Source: CAYWTX01 sp964461295
Lineage (GTDB): Bacteria; Planctomycetota; Phycisphaerae; SM23-33
Assembly: GCA_964461295.1 (NCBI GenBank)
Contig: CAYWTX010000610.1
Span: 1 to 9,975, forward strand
DNA: 9,975 nucleotides
Direction: 5' to 3'
Shown here: one piece after another, positions 7,109 to 9,975 of the stretch
How positions within the stretch are numbered: position 1 is the stretch's first letter
How the letters are laid out: every line of letters begins with the position of its first letter
Made by a program: the position numbers and the translations under genes
Notes under the pieces: model-generated
The model's input: only the letters and a program-made list of their open reading frames with translations
Told to the model about the DNA's origin: nothing
Databases searched by the model: none

Positions 7109-7969
7109 TCACCACTCATCCGACGCGATGTAGTCGCGGAAGGCCTTCAGCAGCCTCTTCGTCACCGCCCCGGCCGTGCCGTCGCCGACCTGCTTGTCGT
7201 CGATCTTCGTCACCGAGATCACCTCGGCCCCGGTGCCGGTCAGGAAACACTCATCGGCGCCCAGCAGGCGGGGCGCGGCGATGTCCTCCTCGGCCGATGG
7301 CACGCCCAGCCTGGCCGCCAATCGCAGAACCACCGCCCGCGTGATGCCCGGCAGGATCCCCGCCGTCAGCGGAGGCGTGACCACCTTGCCCCTCTCCACG
7401 ATGAAGATGTTGTCGCCGGTGCATTCGGCCACGTTGCCGTATTCGTTGAGCATGACGGCCTCGGCCACGCCTGCGTCCACGGCCTCGATCTTGGCCAGTA
7501 CATTGTTGAGGTAGTTGAGGCTCTTGACGGCCGGGTTCAGCATCTTCGGCGAGGTGCGAAGCGTCTTGGCGACGATGACGGCCATGCCCTCGTCGTACAT
7601 CTCCTTGGGGTACAGGGCGATCTGGTCGGCGATAGCGAAGACGGCGGGGGTGGCGCACCGGAAGGGGCTGACGCCCAGTGTGCCCTCGCCTCGCGTCACC
7701 ACCAGACGGATGTACCCGTCGGTGATGCCGTTGGCCCGTACCGCCTCGCACATGCCGTCGACAATCTCCTGCTTGGTGTATGGGACGGCCAGGCGAATGA
7801 ACCGGGCCGAATCGAACAGCCGGTCCATGTGGGCCGCGCACTCGAACAGCCGCCCGCGGTACACGCGAATGCCCTCGAACACGCCGTCGCCGTACAGCAG
7901 GCCGTGATCGAACACGCCAACGGCCGCCTGCTCCTGGTCAACCAGCTTCCCGTTCATCCAGACCTTCAT
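7109..7969 (-). CDS. ilvE: Branched-chain amino acid aminotransferase (PLP fold type IV)
   Basis: The 286-residue enzyme catalyses the reversible transfer of an amino group between glutamate and the 2-keto acids of valine, leucine and isoleucine, the final step of their synthesis. Features of class IV aminotransferases: WMNGKLV and FDHGLLYGDGVFEGIRVY (20-37), R59 in ARFIRL, YIRLVVTRGEGTLG (86-99), the probable PLP lysine K149 in NPAVKSLNYLNN, the cofactor-binding motif NVAECTGDNIFIV (179-191, E182), LTAGILPGITR (201-211) and CFLTGTGAEV (241-250). D-amino acid aminotransferase is a related alternative, but the operon favours IlvE. The start is ATG 7969 with GGAG six bases upstream; the frame extends a further 31 codons through hairpin-bearing intergenic DNA without family-like sequence. 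It is the third gene of the ilvB-ilvN-ilvE run, with a 105-bp leader gap after ilvN. Confidence 0.93.
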   Translation of the reverse strand: MKVWMNGKLVDQEQAAVGVFDHGLLYGDGVFEGIRVYRGRLFECAAHMDRLFDSARFIRLAVPYTKQEIVDGMCEAVRANGITDGYIRLVVTRGEGTLGVSPFRCATPAVFAIADQIALYPKEMYDEGMAVIVAKTLRTSPKMLNPAVKSLNYLNNVLAKIEAVDAGVAEAVMLNEYGNVAECTGDNIFIVERGKVVTPPLTAGILPGITRAVVLRLAARLGVPSAEEDIAAPRLLGADECFLTGTGAEVISVTKIDDKQVGDGTAGAVTKRLLKAFRDYIASDEW

Positions 7970-7982
7970 CGCCTTCTCCCGA

Positions 7983-8000
7983 GCCGCCCTCAGGGGCGGC
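7983..8000. repeat. Perfect 7-bp hairpin just upstream of the ilvE ribosome binding site
   Basis: GCCGCCC-TCAG-GGGCGGC forms a perfect 7-bp stem with a 4-nt loop. It ends about two bases from the ilvE Shine-Dalgarno (GGGAG, 7976-7980). In the ilvN-ilvE transcript it could limit ribosome access or protect the message. It has no T-run, so it is not a typical terminator. It may equally be one more short mobile palindrome in a repeat-rich genome. Confidence 0.6.
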
Positions 8001-8011
8001 GATTCCCGGTT

Positions 8012-8072
8012 ACCGGATACCGACGGGGTCCCGGTCCCACGGTGCCCGGTTTCCGGTTTCACGGTATCCGGT
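8012..8072. repeat. 11-bp inverted repeat in a CCGGT-rich stretch between ilvN and ilvE
   Basis: ACCGGATACCG (8012-8022) and CGGTATCCGGT (8062-8072) are perfect reverse complements separated by 39 bases. The intervening sequence is built of similar short words (CCCGGTCCC, CCCGGTTTCCGGTTTC), so the whole gap is low-complexity and self-complementary. The right arm ends two bases from the ilvN stop codon. Together with the hairpin at 7983-8000, it fills nearly all of the gap between the two genes. Confidence 0.65.
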
Positions 8073-8074
8073 CT

Positions 8075-8560
8075 TCACTCCGTCTTGCTTCCGCGCTGCA
8101 TCGCGATCACGCCCGTCCGCGCCAGCTCGCCGATACCGTAAGGCCGCACGAGATCGATGAACGCCTCGACCTTCTCTTCCGGCCCGCAGAGCTGCACGAC
8201 CACGCTGGTGCGGGCGACGTCGACGACCACGCCGCGGAACAGCCGAACCAGCTCGACGACCTCGGCCCGCTTCTCGGGCGGGGCATGCACGCGAATCAAC
8301 ATCAAGTCGCGCTCCACGAACGTGACGTTCTCGAAGTCGCGCACCTTCACGACCGTGACAATCTTCTCCAACTGCTTGCGGATCTGCTCCAGCACATGAT
8401 CGTCGCCCATGGCGACGATCGTCATGCGCGATAGCTTGGGGTCCTCGGTTCGCCCGACCACCAGCGAGTCGATGTTGAAGCCCCGGGCCGCGAACATCCC
8501 GGCCACGTGCGCCAGCACGCCCGATTGGTTCTGGACGAGAGCGGTAATCACGTGACGCAT
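8075..8560 (-). CDS. ilvN: Acetolactate synthase small (regulatory) subunit
   Basis: The 161-residue protein is the regulatory partner of IlvB; in this family it stimulates the catalytic subunit and confers feedback inhibition, usually by valine. Residues 3-75 form an ACT domain: ITALVQNQSGVLAHVAGMFAARGFNIDSL contains the effector-site type NxxGVL-HVAG-F-RGFNIDSL, and LSRMTIVAMGDD follows. The C-terminal ALS small-subunit domain (about 84-157) reads ERDLMLIRVHAP, then LFRGVVVDVARTSVVVQLCG and GIGELARTGVIAMQRG. The length is normal for IlvN/IlvH. The start is ATG 8560 with AAGGA about ten bases upstream. A far longer open frame upstream only reads through ilvB in the wrong frame. It lies 65 bases after ilvB, with a hairpin in the gap. 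Confidence 0.95.
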   Translation of the reverse strand: MRHVITALVQNQSGVLAHVAGMFAARGFNIDSLVVGRTEDPKLSRMTIVAMGDDHVLEQIRKQLEKIVTVVKVRDFENVTFVERDLMLIRVHAPPEKRAEVVELVRLFRGVVVDVARTSVVVQLCGPEEKVEAFIDLVRPYGIGELARTGVIAMQRGSKTE

Positions 8561-8586
8561 GTATGTCTTCCTTTGATCCTGACACA

Positions 8587-8622
8587 GTGGTGGTTGACTG
8601 GTTAACTGGTCAACCAATCCAC
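8587..8622. repeat. Bulged 12-bp inverted repeat between ilvB and ilvN
   Basis: TGGTTGAC (8591-8598) and GTCAACCA (8609-8616) pair perfectly around a 10-nt loop containing GTTAAC. The stem continues with GTGG (8587-8590) against CCAC (8619-8622) after a two-base bulge. The structure begins four bases past the ilvB stop codon and occupies over half of the 65-bp gap. It has no T-run. It could be an RNA stability or processing element that sets the ratio of catalytic to regulatory subunit, but nothing in the sequence proves that role. Confidence 0.65.
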
Positions 8623-8625
8623 CGT

Positions 8626-9975
8626 CTACGCCAGCTTGCCCAGTTCCATCTCGTGCAGGCTCTTGCCCGTCGCCACCATCGGCCAAACGTTCTCTTCCGG
8701 CTCCACCATCACATGCACGACCACCGGCCCGGGGTGCTTGAGCGCCTCGTTCAGGCCGTCGGCCAGCTCGCCACGCTCGCTGATCCTGATCCCGCGGGCG
8801 CCAAAGCCCTCGGCGATCTTCGTGAACTCCGGGCAGCGGTGCGCCACGGCCGAGTAGCGCCGCCCGTAGAACAGCTCCTGCCACTGCCGCACCATGCCCA
8901 GGTACTCGTTGTCCAGCACGATGAACTTCACCGGCTGGTCGTTCTGCGCCGCCGTGATCACCTCCTGCATCGTCATGCAGAAGCTGCCGTCGCCATCGAT
9001 GTCGATCACCGTCGCGCCGGGGTTGCCGAACTGCGCCCCGATCGCCGCCGGGCAGCCGAACCCCATCGTGCCCAGCCCGCCGGAAGTGATGATCTGCCGC
9101 GGCCGCTTCCAGCCGTAGAACTGCGCCGTCCACATCTGGTGCTGCCCGACGCCCGTGGCGATGAACGCGTTGTGGTCGGTCAGCCGCCCGACCGTCTCGA
9201 TCACTTCCTGCGGCTTGATCTTCCCGTTCGCCTGGTACGTCAGCGGGTATTGCTTCTTCCAGTTCTCGATCTTCGCCAGCCACTCGCCGCGATCCACCGG
9301 CTGGATGTGCTCCAGCATGCGGCCGAGGATGTCCTTGGCGTCGCCGACGACGGGAATGTCGATGGGCACGTTCTTCGAGATCGACGAGGGGTCGATGTCG
9401 ATGTGGATCTTCCTGGCGTGCGGGGCGAAGGTCGAAACCTTGCCCGTCACGCGGTCCTCGAATCGCGCCCCCACCGCGATCAGGCAGTCGCAGTCCTGCA
9501 CCGCGTAGTTGGCGTAGGCCGTGCCGTGCATGCCCAGCATTCTCAGCGACAGCGCGTCGGTTTCGTCCACCGCACCCATCCCCAGCAGCGTCGTGGTCAC
9601 CGGAATCCGCCCCTTCGCCGCGATCGCCCGCAGTTCCTCGGCCGCGCCCGAAATGATCACGCCGCCACCCACGTACAGCACCGGCCGCTTCGACGCGTTG
9701 ATCGCCTCGGCCGCCATCCTGATCTGCCGAACGTGCCCGGCCAGCCGCGGCTTGTACCCCGGCAGGTCCATCTCCAGGTTCGGCTCGGCCTCCAGCTTGT
9801 TCACCGCAACGTCCACCGGAATATCGACGACGACCGGCCCCGGGCGGCCCGTGCGGGCAATGTGAAACGCCTCGCGAATCGTGCGCCCAAGGTCCTCCAC
9901 GCGCTTGACCAGGAAGTTGTGCTTCGTCACCGATCGCGTGATGCCCGTGATGTCCGCCTCCTGGAAGGCGTCGTT
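8626..9975 (-). CDS. ilvB: Acetolactate synthase large (catalytic) subunit, N-terminus outside window
   Basis: The frame is open from the right edge to the TAG at 8628-8626, giving 449 residues. The first visible residues, NDAFQEADITGITR, lie roughly 115 residues into typical family members, so the N-terminal part including the catalytic glutamate is off the edge. IlvB condenses pyruvate to 2-acetolactate, or pyruvate with 2-ketobutyrate, using thiamine diphosphate, FAD and magnesium. Visible: ARTGRPGPVVVDIPVDV, the central domain with RPVLYVGGGVIISGA and TTLLGMGAVDE, and the C-terminal thiamine diphosphate-binding domain with GGLGTMGFGCPAAIGAQ, the IDGDGSF motif at 326-332 and D329 to N356 in LDNEYLGMV. 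The visible sequence is intact. It is the first gene seen of an ilvB-ilvN-ilvE run; the promoter and any leader attenuator would lie beyond the window. Confidence 0.97.
   Translation of the reverse strand, partial: NDAFQEADITGITRSVTKHNFLVKRVEDLGRTIREAFHIARTGRPGPVVVDIPVDVAVNKLEAEPNLEMDLPGYKPRLAGHVRQIRMAAEAINASKRPVLYVGGGVIISGAAEELRAIAAKGRIPVTTTLLGMGAVDETDALSLRMLGMHGTAYANYAVQDCDCLIAVGARFEDRVTGKVSTFAPHARKIHIDIDPSSISKNVPIDIPVVGDAKDILGRMLEHIQPVDRGEWLAKIENWKKQYPLTYQANGKIKPQEVIETVGRLTDHNAFIATGVGQHQMWTAQFYGWKRPRQIITSGGLGTMGFGCPAAIGAQFGNPGATVIDIDGDGSFCMTMQEVITAAQNDQPVKFIVLDNEYLGMVRQWQELFYGRRYSAVAHRCPEFTKIAEGFGARGIRISERGELADGLNEALKHPGPVVVHVMVEPEENVWPMVATGKSLHEMELGKLA

Noticed and set aside
6587..8434. 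A 615-residue plus-strand open frame
   Set aside because: It runs antisense across the toxin gene, the antitoxin gene, ilvE and part of ilvN, all of which have clear family motifs. Composition is typical of a GC-rich shadow frame.
8561..9283. An N-terminal extension of ilvN to 402 residues
   Set aside because: The extension is ilvB read out of frame. The IlvN domain begins at ATG 8560, which has its own ribosome binding site.

Overview
The window is GC-rich, bacterial, and mostly housekeeping genes with an unusually high density of palindromic intergenic repeats. GC-rich codon use, the REP-associated transposase, and hairpin repeats in nearly every longer gap suggest a large-genome environmental bacterium. 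Planctomycetota is my best guess, but it rests on repeat style and gene flavour only, and I hold it weakly.

Layout. Bases 1-1944 (+) are the 3' part of carB (carbamoyl phosphate synthase large subunit), entering from the left edge. Bases 1945-3015 are a repeat island: seven copies of a short palindrome with a 5' GTAG tetranucleotide, mostly in head-to-head pairs, flank a REP-associated tyrosine transposase (RAYT, 2208-2807, -). The palindrome family and transposase together look like a complete REP/RAYT unit. Bases 3001-5831 (-) hold rnr (RNase R) and, overlapping it by four bases as GTGA, a small cysteine-rich YkgJ-like gene whose stop codon lies inside the repeat array. Bases 5903-6121 upstream of rnr hold a second, unrelated repeat family: 3.5 tandem units of 63 bp, each with a GGAG tetranucleotide before a GC-rich hairpin.

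Bases 6159-6454 (+) look like the remains of a frameshifted gene. It ends three bases from a convergent two-gene module (6458-7072, -) of a DUF433-type antitoxin and a DUF5615/PIN-like toxin. Bases 7109-9975 (-) are a branched-chain amino acid operon in the order ilvB (cut by the right edge), ilvN, ilvE. Both intergenic gaps of the operon carry inverted repeats.

How the genes relate. ilvB and ilvN encode the catalytic and regulatory subunits of acetolactate synthase, and ilvE performs the last transamination of valine, leucine and isoleucine synthesis. RNase R and the YkgJ-like protein are probably translationally coupled. The toxin-antitoxin pair sits 36 bp downstream of ilvE on the same strand. 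The strongest candidates for something under-described are the RAYT with its GTAG-type palindromes and the co-occurring GGAG-type tandem array.
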